A stretch of 64,000 nucleotides of DNA from Silicimonas sp. (GCA_022826385.1 JAJDUZ010000022.1:39331-103330), one strand, 5' to 3'; shown: positions 36,550 to 46,332, counted from the stretch's first letter. Program-made: numbers and translations. Notes: generated by a model from the letters alone, not told the origin.

Positions 36550-37676
36550 GTGTCGTGCGCGGCTGGTGCCCGTCGGCCCATCGTCCGATGGTTTCGGGGG
36601 ATGGGCTGCTGGTGCGGGTGCGGCCTCGTCTGGGGCGATTGAGTGCCGAACAGGTCTTGCAGCTTTGCGATTTGGCAGAGGCGTATGGCAGCGGTCTGAT
36701 TGACCTGACCGCGCGCGCCAATCTGCAAGTGCGGGGCGTTGCCGAGGCGGATCATGCCGCACTGCTCTCTGGTTTGATCGACGCCGGGCTGGTCGAGGCG
36801 GAGGCAGATCGCGAGGCGTCGCGCAATGTTGTGGTCACGCCGTTCTGGTCGCCGGGTGACGTGACCGCTCGCCTGCATGATATGGCCGTCGATGTCCTTC
36901 CGCGCTTCGAATTGCCGGGCAAGGTGGGTGTGGCGGTCGACACCGGTCCTGCGCCGGTCTTGGAAGGTGTGTCCGGAGATTTCCGTTTCGAAACAAACGA
37001 AAACGGTGCGATTTTGATCCGTGCAGAAGGGGCCGAGCGTGGACATCTGGTCGCCGAAGCGGACGCCGGTGCGGCGCTGGAAGAGATGATCCGCTGGTTC
37101 CTCGATACAGGCGGTGAGGCGGCTGGCCGTATGGCGCGGCACCTGAAGGTGGCTGCCCTGCCGGAGGCGTGGCAACAGGTGCCTCCCGCCGCGTTTGCCG
37201 AAAGGCCCGGTCTGGGCGCAGTGATCGGTGGTCGGATGGTGGGCGTTGCGTTCGGCTCGACCGATGCCGGAACGTTGCGGGCGTTGATCCGCTCGACAAA
37301 GGCGACCGCGATCCGGGTCACGCCGTGGCGGATGTTGCTGCTCGAAGAGGCACAGGCGGTGGACGTGCCCGGTTTCCTGTCCGACTGGGACCCAGTGTTG
37401 GAAGTCTCGGCCTGTCCCGGTGCGCCGTCTTGTGCGCAGGCGACTGTCGCCACGCGTGAGCTTGCGCGCCGGTTGGCCGACAAGGTCGCGGGATCGCTCC
37501 ATGTCTCGGGCTGCGCCAAGGGCTGTGCCCGTCCGGCGACGGCGGCGCTGACGCTTGTGGGGCGCGACGGGCGTTTTGATCTTGTGCGCGACGGGCGGGC
37601 CAGCGATACGCCCGTCCAGACCGGGTTGAGCCCGGACGACATTCTGCAACAAGCGGGGCAAGCCAGTGGCTTATGA
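36546..37676 (+). CDS. cobG: Precorrin-3B synthase
   Basis: A 376-residue sirohaem/4Fe-4S protein of the nitrite/sulfite reductase family. CobG uses oxygen to hydroxylate C20 and form the gamma-lactone of precorrin-3B. The substrate side has ARANLQVRG; the cluster-binding cysteines are in SACPGAPSC and SGCAKGC. It shows that this organism uses the oxygen-dependent route with CobG rather than CobZ. ATG 36546 lies in the cobN stop; the 3' end overlaps cobH by 11 bp. Confidence 0.93.
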   Translation: MSVVRGWCPSAHRPMVSGDGLLVRVRPRLGRLSAEQVLQLCDLAEAYGSGLIDLTARANLQVRGVAEADHAALLSGLIDAGLVEAEADREASRNVVVTPFWSPGDVTARLHDMAVDVLPRFELPGKVGVAVDTGPAPVLEGVSGDFRFETNENGAILIRAEGAERGHLVAEADAGAALEEMIRWFLDTGGEAAGRMARHLKVAALPEAWQQVPPAAFAERPGLGAVIGGRMVGVAFGSTDAGTLRALIRSTKATAIRVTPWRMLLLEEAQAVDVPGFLSDWDPVLEVSACPGAPSCAQATVATRELARRLADKVAGSLHVSGCAKGCARPATAALTLVGRDGRFDLVRDGRASDTPVQTGLSPDDILQQAGQASGL

Positions 37677-38295
37677 GTATGAAAAGGACGGCGCAGCGAT
37701 CTATGCGCAATCCTTCGCGACCATCCGGTCCGAAGCCGATCTGGCGGCGTTTGACGCGGACGAGGAACAGGTTGCCGTGCGGATGATCCACGCCGCCGGT
37801 CTGGTCGGTCTGGAGCGAGATATCCGCTTTTCGCCCGGTTTCGTGACGGCGGCGCGGGCCGCGCTTGAGAGCGGTGCGCCGATATTCTGCGACGCCCGCA
37901 TGGTCAGCGAAGGGGTGACGCGGAAACGTTTACCGGCAGACAATGACGTGCTGTGCACGCTGCACGATCCTGCCACGCCCGAGCTTGCGCGCGAGATGGG
38001 CAATACCCGCTCGGCCGCCGCGCTGGAGCTTTGGCGTCAACGCCTTGAAGGGGCGCTGGTGGCGATTGGCAACGCGCCCACCGCGCTCTTCCACTTGCTG
38101 AACATGCTGGAAGACCCTGACTGCCCGCGCCCGGCCGCGATCATTGGATGCCCCGTTGGTTTCGTGGGCGCGATGGAGTCGAAAGACGCGCTTTGGGCCG
38201 ATCAGCCGGTGCCGTCCCTGATCGTCAAAGGGCGGTTGGGCGGCAGCGCCATCACCGTCGCGGCCATCAACGCAATCGCGAGCCGCGCCGAATGA
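37666..38295 (+). CDS. cobH: Precorrin-8X methylmutase
   Basis: A 209-residue enzyme that moves the C11 methyl to C12, giving hydrogenobyrinic acid. Conserved stretches are RMIHAAGLV, IFCDARMVSEGVTR (with the Arg and nearby residues of the active site), GNAPTALFHLL and IIGCPVGFVGAMESK. The start is a GTG at 37666 that overlaps the end of cobG; no ATG is in frame nearby. Its stop overlaps the cobI start by 4 bp. Confidence 0.94.
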   Translation: MAYEYEKDGAAIYAQSFATIRSEADLAAFDADEEQVAVRMIHAAGLVGLERDIRFSPGFVTAARAALESGAPIFCDARMVSEGVTRKRLPADNDVLCTLHDPATPELAREMGNTRSAAALELWRQRLEGALVAIGNAPTALFHLLNMLEDPDCPRPAAIIGCPVGFVGAMESKDALWADQPVPSLIVKGRLGGSAITVAAINAIASRAE

Positions 38296-39017
38296 CCGGC
38301 CGGGTGTATGGCATAGGTCTGGGGCCGGGCGACCCCGAGTTGATGACCGTGAAAGCGCATCGGCTATTGACGGGCGCGCGCCATGTGGCGTTCTTCCGCA
38401 AGGCGGGTCGCAAAGGGCAGGCACGGACGCTGGCGGACGGCCTGATCCCCGAAGGCGCGACCGAGCACCCGATGGAGTACCCCGTCACCACCGAGATTCC
38501 GTTGACCGATCCGCGCTATAACGAAGTGCTCTCGGCCTTCTACACTGACTGCGTGGCGCGACTTGCTGCGTTGACCGAGGCGGGCGATGACGTTGTGGTC
38601 CTCTGCGAAGGGGACCCGTTCTTCTATGGCTCGTTCATGCACCTCTATACCCGCTTGCCGGAAGGCAGTGTCGAGGTCGTGCCCGCCGTGACCGGCATGT
38701 CGGCGGCGTGGACGGCGACCGGCCAGCCGGTGACATGGGGCGACGATGTGATGTCGGTGCTGATGGGGACGCTGGACGAGGCGACCCTGACCCGCCACAT
38801 GAAGGCCGCCGATGCGCTGGTGGTGATGAAGATCGGGCGCAACCTGCCGAAGATCCGGTCGGCCTTGGACGCCGCCGGACGGCTCGCCGCCGCTTGGTAT
38901 GTCGAATATGCCGCGATGCCGGGGCAAACGGTCCAGAAACTCAGCGACGTGCCCGAAGATCACAAGGCGCCCTATTTCTCGATCGTCATCGTGCATGGGC
39001 AAGGGCGGCGCCCGTGA
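38292..39017 (+). CDS. cobI: Precorrin-2 C20-methyltransferase
   Basis: A 241-residue SAM-dependent tetrapyrrole methyltransferase. It has the family opening VYGIGLGPGDPELMTVKA, the loop LCEGDPFFYGSFMHLY, and PAVTGMSAAW. CobI adds the C20 methyl to precorrin-2 to form precorrin-3A. The start ATG 38292 overlaps the cobH stop, and the stop overlaps the GTG of cobJ (GTGA). Confidence 0.94.
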   Translation: MTGRVYGIGLGPGDPELMTVKAHRLLTGARHVAFFRKAGRKGQARTLADGLIPEGATEHPMEYPVTTEIPLTDPRYNEVLSAFYTDCVARLAALTEAGDDVVVLCEGDPFFYGSFMHLYTRLPEGSVEVVPAVTGMSAAWTATGQPVTWGDDVMSVLMGTLDEATLTRHMKAADALVVMKIGRNLPKIRSALDAAGRLAAAWYVEYAAMPGQTVQKLSDVPEDHKAPYFSIVIVHGQGRRP

Positions 39018-39769
39018 GCGGGCGGCTGGACATTGCCGGGCTGGGTCCGGGCGACCCCCGGCTCTGGACGGCCGAAGTGACCGAGGTGCTGGCGCACGCG
39101 ACCGAAGTCGTGGGCTACATTCCTTACGTGGCGCGGGTGCCCGATCGGGCCGGTCTGACCAAACATGCCAGCGACAACCGGGTCGAACTGGACCGAGCGA
39201 CGCACGCGCTGCAGATGGCTGCGGAGGGGCGGTGGGTCGTTGTCGTATCCTCGGGAGACCCCGGTGTTTTCGCCATGGCCGCCGCGGTGTTCGAAGCGGT
39301 CGAGGCTGGGCCAGCGGCTTTCAGAGACTTAGAAATCAACGTCTTGCCGGGAATTACCGCGATGCTTGCGGCATCAGCCTCGGCGGGGGCCATCCTTGGT
39401 CACGACTTTTGCGCGATCAACCTGTCGGACAACCTCAAGCCTTGGGCGTTGATCGAGAAGCGCCTTCGTCTGGCGATCGAAGCCGACTTCGCCTGTGCGT
39501 TCTATAACCCGCGATCCAAGGCGCGCCCGGAAGGCTTCGGGCGGGCGCTGGACCTGATGCAGGCGCTTTGCGAACCAACGCGTCTCATCACCTTTGCCCG
39601 CGCCGTCTCGACACCTGACGAGGCGCTGACAACGGTGACACTGGGCGAGGCAACGCCCGAGATGGCGGACATGCGCACCGTGGTCCTGCTGGGCTCGAGC
39701 CTGACGCGGCGGGTCGTACGCAACGGTAAAGCGCCGCTGGTCTATACGCCCCGCTCGGTGCCGGAATGA
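39014..39769 (+). CDS. cobJ: Precorrin-3B C17-methyltransferase
   Basis: A 251-residue SAM-dependent methyltransferase that contracts the ring while methylating C17. Motifs include IAGLGPGDPRLWT, VVSSGDPGVFAMA, LPGITAMLAASASAGA and the CobJ-specific HDFCAINLSDNLKPW. GTG 39014 overlaps the cobI stop. Its 3' end overlaps the antisense cobK gene by 28 bp, so the two transcripts converge. Confidence 0.94.
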   Translation: MSGRLDIAGLGPGDPRLWTAEVTEVLAHATEVVGYIPYVARVPDRAGLTKHASDNRVELDRATHALQMAAEGRWVVVVSSGDPGVFAMAAAVFEAVEAGPAAFRDLEINVLPGITAMLAASASAGAILGHDFCAINLSDNLKPWALIEKRLRLAIEADFACAFYNPRSKARPEGFGRALDLMQALCEPTRLITFARAVSTPDEALTTVTLGEATPEMADMRTVVLLGSSLTRRVVRNGKAPLVYTPRSVPE

Positions 39770-40503
39770 CCCAGCCAGTCCAGAACAGCGCCGATCTCGT
39801 GCACTTCGTCGCGATCCGGCAAGGGCGGTCGGTCGACCATCAGGACCGGCAGGCCAAGAGTGCGCGCCGCGTCGATCTTGGCGCGCGCGCCGCTGCCGCC
39901 CGAGTTCTTCGAGACGACAAGGTCGATCCGGTGCTCTGCCAGCAGCGCTTGATCGCTGGCCTCGGTGAACGGGCCCTTGTCGACGATGATGTCGTGGTTC
40001 GGCAAGGGCGGGGCAGAGTGCGGCGGGTCCACAAGACGCAAGAGATAGTGATGTTGTGGTTGTGCGCGGAACCGTCCGATATCCTTGCGCCCAATGGCAA
40101 GGAAGACCCGTTGCGGGTCGGTGTCGAGCGCTGCGACGGCACCCGCCATATCGGGGGCATGAATCCAGACATCGCCATCAACCGCGCGCCATGCCGCGCG
40201 CGTCAGGGCCACCAGCGGGGTCTCGGTGATGCGACAGGCGTCGATCGCGTTCAGGCTCATCTGCACGGCGAAAGGATGGGTCGCGTCGACGACATGGGTG
40301 ATGCCGGTTTCCCGGATATAGCGCGCCAGCCCCTCAGGCCCGCCAAACCCGCCTATGCGGGTGGGCAGCGGCATCGGTTCCGGCGAGTTGGTGCGCCCGG
40401 CATAGGAATAAAGCGCGGTGATCCCGGCCTCGGCCACCACTTGCGCGAGGGCGCGGGCACCGCCGGTGCCACCAAGGATCAGAAGGGTCGGGCCTGTGGA
40501 CAC
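39742..40503 (-). CDS. cobK: Precorrin-6A reductase, antisense within the cob operon
   Basis: A 253-residue NADPH-dependent reductase that converts precorrin-6A to precorrin-6B. Motifs are LLILGGTGGARALAQ (nucleotide binding), VVDATHPFAVQMS and VVSKNSGGSGARAKI. It is the only gene on the minus strand inside the rightward cob run: it overlaps cobJ by 28 bp at the 3' end and cobL by 8 bp at the start. The GTG at 40503 is the last start before the Rossmann motif; a GTG at 40518 is also possible. Neither has a clear ribosome site. Confidence 0.9.
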   Translation of the reverse strand: MSTGPTLLILGGTGGARALAQVVAEAGITALYSYAGRTNSPEPMPLPTRIGGFGGPEGLARYIRETGITHVVDATHPFAVQMSLNAIDACRITETPLVALTRAAWRAVDGDVWIHAPDMAGAVAALDTDPQRVFLAIGRKDIGRFRAQPQHHYLLRLVDPPHSAPPLPNHDIIVDKGPFTEASDQALLAEHRIDLVVSKNSGGSGARAKIDAARTLGLPVLMVDRPPLPDRDEVHEIGAVLDWLGHSGTERGV

Positions 40504-41695
40504 GGATAGCTGGCTCACGATTGTCGGTCTGGGCGAGGATGGACCAGCGGGGCTGTCCCCTTCAAGCCGTGCGGCGCTGGAAACGGCGGAAATCGTGATG
40601 GGACCGGCGCGACATTTGGACCTTCTGCCCGATCTCGCGGCCGAGCGGGTCGTGTGGCCGGTGCCCTTTGCCGACGGTATTCCGAAACTGCTTGAACTGC
40701 GCGGACGTCGCGTCGTGGTTCTGGTTTCGGGCGATCCGTTCTGGTTCGGCGCGGGCTCAGTGCTGGCGCGCCATCTGGACGCGTCGGAATGGCAGGCTTT
40801 GCCCGGGCCGTCCGTGTTCGCCTTGGCGGCGGCGCGTCTGGGCTGGCCTTTGGAACAGGTGGCCTGTCGCGGGCTGCATGCGGCGCCCTTTGCCCGGCTT
40901 CGCCCCGAGCTGGCACCCGGTGTCCGGATCATCGCCACCGTGCGGGACGGTGAAGCGGTGGGCGACTTGGCCGACTGGCTGACCGAGGCGGGGTTCGGGG
41001 CCAGCCGCATCCATGTTCTGGAAGCCTTGGGCGGGCCGCGTGAACGCCTCCGCACCGAGATTGCAGGCGACTATGCTTTGGCCGATGTCGCGCATCCCGT
41101 CTCCGTGGCGCTGGAGGTGGCCGGCGATGGCGCGGTCGTTCACCGCAGCGCGGGGCAGAGCGACGACCATTTCGCCAATGATGGCCAGATCACCAAGCGA
41201 CCGATCCGGGCGCTGACGCTGTCGGCGCTGGCGCCGAGGCCGGGCGAGCTCTTGTGGGACATCGGGGCGGGGTCGGGCTCTATCGCGCTGGAATGGCTGA
41301 TGTCCGACATGTCTTTGCAGGCGGTTGCCGTCGAAGCGCGGGCCGATCGAGCGGAGCGGATCGGACAAAACGCGGCACGGCTGGGACAGGATCGTTTGCA
41401 GGTCGCCATGGGACGCGCGCCCGAGGTTTTGGCGGGTCTGCCCCAACCCAACGTCGTCTTCGTTGGCGGAGGTCTGTCGGGCGATACGCTTGATTGGCTG
41501 GAAAGCAACCTGCCTGCCGGAACGCGCCTTGTGGCCAACGCCGTCACGCTCGAAACCGAGGCGTTGCTGGTCGGCGCTGCCGCGCGGCGCGGGGGTACGT
41601 TGATGAAATTCGATATTGCCGAGGCCCAGCCACTGGGGACGTTCCGGGGCTGGAAGACCTCGTACCCGGTCGTGCAGTGGAGTGTTGTCCTGTGA
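40496..41695 (+). CDS. cobL: Precorrin-6Y C5,15-methyltransferase (decarboxylating)
   Basis: A 399-residue fusion of CbiE and CbiT. The N-terminal CbiE half (about 1-200) starts LTIVGLGEDGPAGLS and has LVSGDPFWFGAGS; the C-terminal CbiT half has the class I SAM motif LLWDIGAGSGSIALEW and VFVGGGLSG. It methylates C5 and C15 and removes the C12 acetate carboxyl. GTG 40496 lies 12 nt after AAGGG. It is the first gene of the downstream coupled run cobL-cobE-cobM-cobB-cobA. Confidence 0.93.
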   Translation: MDTDSWLTIVGLGEDGPAGLSPSSRAALETAEIVMGPARHLDLLPDLAAERVVWPVPFADGIPKLLELRGRRVVVLVSGDPFWFGAGSVLARHLDASEWQALPGPSVFALAAARLGWPLEQVACRGLHAAPFARLRPELAPGVRIIATVRDGEAVGDLADWLTEAGFGASRIHVLEALGGPRERLRTEIAGDYALADVAHPVSVALEVAGDGAVVHRSAGQSDDHFANDGQITKRPIRALTLSALAPRPGELLWDIGAGSGSIALEWLMSDMSLQAVAVEARADRAERIGQNAARLGQDRLQVAMGRAPEVLAGLPQPNVVFVGGGLSGDTLDWLESNLPAGTRLVANAVTLETEALLVGAAARRGGTLMKFDIAEAQPLGTFRGWKTSYPVVQWSVVL

Positions 41696-42054
41696 AGGTC
41701 GCGGGCTTCGGGTTTCGGAAAGGCGCGGGCGTCGAAAGCCTGCTGGCCGCGCTGGAGGCGACGGGCGCAACCGGGGTCACTAAGATCGCGACCGCCGAAG
41801 GCAAGGCGGACGCGCTAGCGATACGCGCCCTTGCGGAACAGTTGCACCTGCCGCTAGAGGCTGTGTCGGACGCGGCGTTGCCTGCCGCAGAGGTCCTGAC
41901 GCAATCAGAGAAGAGTACGGCGATGTATGGAACCGGAAGCCTGTCTGAAGCCGCGGCGCTGATCGCCGCAGGCCCCGGCGCGCGCCTTCTTGGGCCGCGC
42001 GTGATCTCCGGCGACACGATGGCGACCTGTGCGATTGCCGAGGTGGTGACATGA
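41692..42054 (+). CDS. cobE: CobE / CbiG C-terminal-domain protein
   Basis: A 120-residue protein matching the C-terminal domain of CbiG, as in CobE of the aerobic pathway. It opens [18 protein letters not shown] and has [12 protein letters not shown] and [18 protein letters not shown]. CobE is needed for aerobic B12 synthesis in Pseudomonas but its chemistry is unclear. It overlaps cobL by 4 bp (GTGA) and cobM by 4 bp (ATGA). Confidence 0.88.
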   Translation: MKVAGFGFRKGAGVESLLAALEATGATGVTKIATAEGKADALAIRALAEQLHLPLEAVSDAALPAAEVLTQSEKSTAMYGTGSLSEAAALIAAGPGARLLGPRVISGDTMATCAIAEVVT

Positions 42055-42842
42055 CGGTGCATTTCATCGGGGCTGGGCCGGGGGCCGCGGACCTGATTAC
42101 GCTGAGGGCGCGCGACCTGATCGCGTCCTGTCCCGTCTGCCTTTATGCCGGGTCGCTGGTGCCGAAGGCCGTCCTGGCGCATTGCCCCGCCAAGGCGCGA
42201 GTGGTGAACACGGCGCCCTTGGATCTTGATGCGATCATTGCGGAATGCGAAGCGGCCCATGCCGCCGGGCAAGATGTGGCGCGGCTGCACTCGGGCGACC
42301 TGTCGGTCTGGTCGGCCATGGGCGAGCAGATGACGCGGCTCAAGGCGCTTGGCATCCCGGTCTCGGTCACGCCCGGTGTCCCGGCCTTTGCCGCGGCGGC
42401 GGCAGCGTTGGAAACCGAACTGACCTTGCCCGGCGTTGCGCAATCAGTGGTGTTGACGCGGACCAGCGGACGCGCCTCGGCCATGCCCGAAGGCGAGGCG
42501 CTGGCGAATTTCGCGGCAACCGGTGCGACGCTGGCCATTCATCTGTCGATCCATAGGTTGGAAGATGTCGTGTCCGATCTGGTGCCGTTCTATGGGGCCG
42601 ACTGCCCCGTGGCCGTGGTGTTCCGGGCGACATGGCCAGACGAACGCGTCCTTCGCGGCACGCTTGCGACCATCGCGGGGGCCATGGAGGACGGAATCAA
42701 CCGCACGGCGCTGATCCTTGTCGGCCCGGCACTCAGCGGTGAGACGGCGGTGCGCTCGGCGCTCTACTCGACCGAATACGACCGGCGCTATCGTCCGCAG
42801 ACGGCGGACAGCCCGTTCTCGTCGCTGGAGGATGACACATGA
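42051..42842 (+). CDS. cobM: Precorrin-4 C11-methyltransferase
   Basis: A 263-residue SAM-dependent methyltransferase. It starts [21 protein letters not shown], with [19 protein letters not shown] and [20 protein letters not shown] typical of CobM/CbiF. It adds the C11 methyl to give precorrin-5. It is coupled on both sides by ATGA overlaps. Confidence 0.94.
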   Translation: MTVHFIGAGPGAADLITLRARDLIASCPVCLYAGSLVPKAVLAHCPAKARVVNTAPLDLDAIIAECEAAHAAGQDVARLHSGDLSVWSAMGEQMTRLKALGIPVSVTPGVPAFAAAAAALETELTLPGVAQSVVLTRTSGRASAMPEGEALANFAATGATLAIHLSIHRLEDVVSDLVPFYGADCPVAVVFRATWPDERVLRGTLATIAGAMEDGINRTALILVGPALSGETAVRSALYSTEYDRRYRPQTADSPFSSLEDDT

Positions 42843-44149
42843 TGCCGCCGGGCCTGATGATTACGGCGCCGTCCTCGGGGACGGGCAAGACCACGGTCAC
42901 ATTGGGGCTGCTGCGCGCCTTTGCGGATGATGGTCTGACGGTTCAGCCGTTCAAGAGCGGGCCGGATTACATCGATCCGGCGTTTCACGAAGCGGCGGCC
43001 GGGCGGAAGAGCTTCAACCTTGATACATGGGCCATGGCGCCGGACCTGTTCGCGGCAATCTCTGGTGAGGGGCAGGGCGCTGATCTGGTGATCGGGGAAG
43101 GCTCCATGGGGCTTTTCGACGGTGTGGCCACCAAGGGCGCAACGGGCTTCGGCTCCAGCGCCGAAACCGCGCGTGCCATGGGGTGGCCCGTGGTGCTGGT
43201 CATTGATGTCGGCGGGCAAGCGCAATCGGCGGCGGCGACGGCGATGGGTTTCCGGGCCTATGGCGACGACCTGCCGTTTGCCGGGGTCATCCTGAACCGC
43301 GTGGCCTCGCCGCGACACGAGCGGCTGACACGGCTTGGCACGGAGCGTGCAGGTATCCCGGTCTTGGGCGTGCTGCCCCGGCGCGGTGATCTGGCCTTGC
43401 CCGAGCGGCATCTGGGTTTGATTCAGGCGGTCGAACATCCCGATCTGGACGCGGCCATTGCAGGTTATGCCGAGTTTCTGCGCGAGAATGTCGATCTGGC
43501 GGCGATCCGTGCGGCTGCGGCCTCGGCAACGGTCCCGGTGGCCAGCGCTTTGCCGACACCCCCCGCACAGCGGATCGCATTGGCGCAGGACGCCGCGTTT
43601 TCGTTTACCTATCCGCATCTGCGCGAAGGCTGGCGGCGGGCCGGGGCCGAGGTTCTGCCGTTCTCGCCCTTGGCGGACGAGGCCCCCGATCCGTCGGCGG
43701 ATCTGGTCTGGTTGCCGGGCGGATACCCCGAGTTGCATGCCGGCAAGCTGGCGGCGGCAGAAACGTTCTGGTCCGGCTTGCGGACCCATGCCGAGACGAA
43801 GCCCGTCCACGGCGAATGCGGTGGCTACATGGCCTTGGGCGAAGCCCTGATCGATAAGGAAGGTGCGCGCCATCAGATGGCGGGGCTTCTTGGGCTGGTC
43901 ACATCCTATGAGAAACGGAAGTTTCACCTTGGCTATCGTCGGGCCGTGTTGAACGCGCCGATGCCGGGGTTCGGTGCAGGTGCCGCACTTCGTGGCCACG
44001 AGTTCCATTACTCGACCATTCTTGACGAGCCGGACTCGCCCTTGGCGGCGGTCGCCGATGCGGATGGCAACCCGGTGCCGGAAACCGGATCGCGGCGCGG
44101 CCATGTGACGGGCACGTTCTTCCACCTGATCGCCGAGGACAGGGCATGA
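42839..44149 (+). CDS. cobB: Cobyrinic/hydrogenobyrinic acid a,c-diamide synthase
   Basis: A 436-residue amidotransferase that amidates the a and c acetate groups before cobalt insertion. The N-terminal P-loop domain is [18 protein letters not shown] followed by [13 protein letters not shown]; the C-terminal GATase has its Cys in [11 protein letters not shown] and a His near [13 protein letters not shown] 42839 overlaps the cobM stop and the gene end overlaps cobA, both as ATGA. Confidence 0.95.
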   Translation: MMPPGLMITAPSSGTGKTTVTLGLLRAFADDGLTVQPFKSGPDYIDPAFHEAAAGRKSFNLDTWAMAPDLFAAISGEGQGADLVIGEGSMGLFDGVATKGATGFGSSAETARAMGWPVVLVIDVGGQAQSAAATAMGFRAYGDDLPFAGVILNRVASPRHERLTRLGTERAGIPVLGVLPRRGDLALPERHLGLIQAVEHPDLDAAIAGYAEFLRENVDLAAIRAAAASATVPVASALPTPPAQRIALAQDAAFSFTYPHLREGWRRAGAEVLPFSPLADEAPDPSADLVWLPGGYPELHAGKLAAAETFWSGLRTHAETKPVHGECGGYMALGEALIDKEGARHQMAGLLGLVTSYEKRKFHLGYRRAVLNAPMPGFGAGAALRGHEFHYSTILDEPDSPLAAVADADGNPVPETGSRRGHVTGTFFHLIAEDRA

Positions 44150-44886
44150 CCGGTTTCGTCAGTTTCATCGGGTCGGGGCCGGGCGATCCCGAGCTTCTCA
44201 CGCTGAAAGCGGTCGACCGGCTTGGTCGGGCCGATGCCGTTCTGTACGACGACCTGTCGTCGGGCGCGATATTGGATCACGTCCGCAAGGGCGCCGATCT
44301 GGTCAGCGTTGGCAAGCGGGCGGGCCGGGCCTCGCCGCGGCAGGACCATGTCAGCCGGTTGCTGGTCGACTATGCGACGGCGGGCGGACGGATCGTGCGG
44401 CTGAAATCGGGGGACAGCGGGGTCTTCGGGCGTCTGGAAGAAGAGTTGATCGCGCTCCACGCGGCCGGGATTGCGTTCGAGATCATCCCGGGCGTGCCCT
44501 CTGCCTGTGCCGCAGCGGCAGCGGCCAATATCCCGCTGACCCGGCGGCTGACGGCGCGCCGCTTGCAATTCGTCACCGGTCACGATGTGACGGGGGCCTT
44601 GCCCGAAGACCTGAACATGGCGGCGCTGGCCGATCCCTTGGCGACGACGGTTGTCTATATGGGGCGGCGGACCTTTGCGACGCTGGCGGGCATGCTGATT
44701 GCCGCAGGCCTGCCCGGTGACACGCCCGCCATGTTGGCCGAAGGGGTCACGACCGAGGCCGAAGCGCTGTCGAGAAGCACAGTTGCCGATCTGGCCGAAA
44801 CGCTTGTTCAGGAGGCGCCGTCAAAGGCGCCCGCCTTGATCTTCTACGGCGCGTTGGCACCCGACCTGTCACAGGTCGACGGCTGA
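44146..44886 (+). CDS. cobA: Uroporphyrinogen-III C-methyltransferase
   Basis: A 246-residue SUMT enzyme that makes precorrin-2 from uroporphyrinogen III, the entry step to B12. Motifs are FIGSGPGDPELLTLKAVD, VSVGKRAGRASPRQDHV, RLKSGDSGVFGRLEEE, IPGVPSACAAAAAANIPLT and TTVVYMGRRTF. It lacks the CysG reductase/ferrochelatase domain, so it feeds cobalamin rather than sirohaem alone. It is the last gene of the operon; a short ATGCGC-TGAC-GCGCAT hairpin (44895-44910) follows, without a T run. Confidence 0.95.
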   Translation: MTGFVSFIGSGPGDPELLTLKAVDRLGRADAVLYDDLSSGAILDHVRKGADLVSVGKRAGRASPRQDHVSRLLVDYATAGGRIVRLKSGDSGVFGRLEEELIALHAAGIAFEIIPGVPSACAAAAAANIPLTRRLTARRLQFVTGHDVTGALPEDLNMAALADPLATTVVYMGRRTFATLAGMLIAAGLPGDTPAMLAEGVTTEAEALSRSTVADLAETLVQEAPSKAPALIFYGALAPDLSQVDG

Positions 44887-44942
44887 CCAATTGAATGCGC
44901 TGACGCGCATACGTGTCGTTTCATGTGTCGCTTGTGTTGGCC

Positions 44943-45782
44943 CTAGCTGCCCTTGATCGAGCCGGTCGGCCGTGTGTCGGGCAGGCTGATCCGTGCCACC
45001 TGTTCGGCAATCGGATCGGTCGAGAGCGGATGGGTGTCGGCGGTGTAGCTTTCCGGATCGCCGATGTCCTGCCATTCGCCACCGCGATAGACTTCCAGCG
45101 AAGAGAACCGCGCCTTGTAGCCCATCTTGGATGAACCCGCGACCCAGTAGCCCAAATAGACATATGGCAGACCGGCTTCGCGCGCGATGTCGATATGGTC
45201 GAGGATCACGTAAGTGCCCAGACTGTCGGCCGCCATGGCCGGGTCATAGAAGCTGTAGACCATCGACAACCCGTCATCGAGCACGTCGGTCAGGCAAACA
45301 GCACGAAGGCGTCGTTCGCCGTCGGTGCGTGTGGCGTATTCGATCACGCGGCTTCTGACCGGGGTTTCCTCGATCATGGCTGCAAATTCGAAGATATCCA
45401 TGTCGGCCATGCCGCCATCGGCATGCCGCTCATCGAGATAGGCGCGGAAGAGCGCGTATTGCTCTTCGGTGGCCCAGGGCGAGGTGGCCTCGCGATTCAG
45501 GCCGCGGTTCTTACGCATGGCGCGCTTTTGGCTGCGCGATGGCTCGAAATCCGCAACGCGGATGCGGGCCGACAGGCAGGCCGAGCATTCGGCGCAGGAT
45601 GGGCGGTAAAGCACGTTTTGCGACCGACGAAACCCTTGTTTCGAAAGGGAATTGTTCAGTTGCTCGGAATGGTCACCCTGCAAGGCCGTGAACAACTTCC
45701 GCTCCATCCGCCCGTCAAGATACGGGCAGGGCTGTGGCGCCGTCACGTAAAACTGCGGCGCGATTGGAAGTGTGTGGCGCAT
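44943..45782 (-). CDS. bpt: Aspartate/glutamate leucyltransferase (ATE/Bpt family)
   Basis: A 279-residue aminoacyl-tRNA-protein transferase. It adds leucine to proteins starting with Asp or Glu so that ClpS/ClpAP will degrade them. The conserved Cys region [14 protein letters not shown] and [14 protein letters not shown], and the C-terminal [20 protein letters not shown], are diagnostic of the ATE fold. Some databases call it arginyltransferase; Bpt enzymes of bacteria use Leu-tRNA. It is convergent with cobA. clpS at 4121-4459 is its functional partner. Confidence 0.9.
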   Translation of the reverse strand: MRHTLPIAPQFYVTAPQPCPYLDGRMERKLFTALQGDHSEQLNNSLSKQGFRRSQNVLYRPSCAECSACLSARIRVADFEPSRSQKRAMRKNRGLNREATSPWATEEQYALFRAYLDERHADGGMADMDIFEFAAMIEETPVRSRVIEYATRTDGERRLRAVCLTDVLDDGLSMVYSFYDPAMAADSLGTYVILDHIDIAREAGLPYVYLGYWVAGSSKMGYKARFSSLEVYRGGEWQDIGDPESYTADTHPLSTDPIAEQVARISLPDTRPTGSIKGS

Positions 45783-45867
45783 ATATCTGCCTTGGGCGTG
45801 TGATGCACTTTATGCGCGAAGCTTAACAAGCTCCGCGCAAAGCGCCAATCCCCCCTTTTCGGTGAGC

Positions 45868-46332
45868 CTAGCGCACCCGCCGATTGACGGCGGCAGTGCC
45901 AAGGATGGTGTCCGACAAACCCTGCCTGCGGGCGGTCATCAGCATCATGACGATCGAGATCAGTTGCAGGGGCACAGTCACAACCGAGATCATGTAGCCG
46001 ACCGTGTGAAGGAAGGCGGTGCCGCCATCCAGATGTTGGCCGTCACGGTCGCGCAATTCGATGGCCATGAAACGCATGCCGGGGGTGGCTGACCGTGCCG
46101 CGATGCTGCCCCAGCGATAGAAGAAGCTGACCACGGCAAAGAGAAGCGGCAGGAAGAAGAGCGGCAGAAGGAAGCCAAGGAAGGTGATCGCCGCCGTGAC
46201 GAGGCCGATCAGGAGGGTGTCGATGACCCAGGCCATCAGGCGCTTCGAGGGCACATCGGCATAGAATTCGGCGTGGTAGTCCGGGTCCGGCAGGCCGGAC
46301 GGGCGGCTGGAGTAAGACTGGGCCATGGCCAT
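45868..46332 (-). CDS. RDD-family membrane protein
   Basis: A 154-residue inner-membrane protein with three hydrophobic segments. The RDD pattern is visible as KRLMAWVIDTLLIGLV (Arg, then Asp in helix 1) and GSIAARSATPGMRFMAIELRD after helix 2. RDD proteins are thought to be small transporters or to stabilise membrane complexes; no specific role can be assigned. It follows the two DUF2852 genes leftward with a 48-bp gap, and probably shares their promoter. ATG 46332 or 46326 could be the start. Confidence 0.82.
   Translation of the reverse strand: MAMAQSYSSRPSGLPDPDYHAEFYADVPSKRLMAWVIDTLLIGLVTAAITFLGFLLPLFFLPLLFAVVSFFYRWGSIAARSATPGMRFMAIELRDRDGQHLDGGTAFLHTVGYMISVVTVPLQLISIVMMLMTARRQGLSDTILGTAAVNRRVR

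Noticed and set aside
44895..44910. Hairpin after cobA as an intrinsic terminator
   Set aside because: The stem is only 6 bp and there is no T run on either strand after it, so it is too weak to call.
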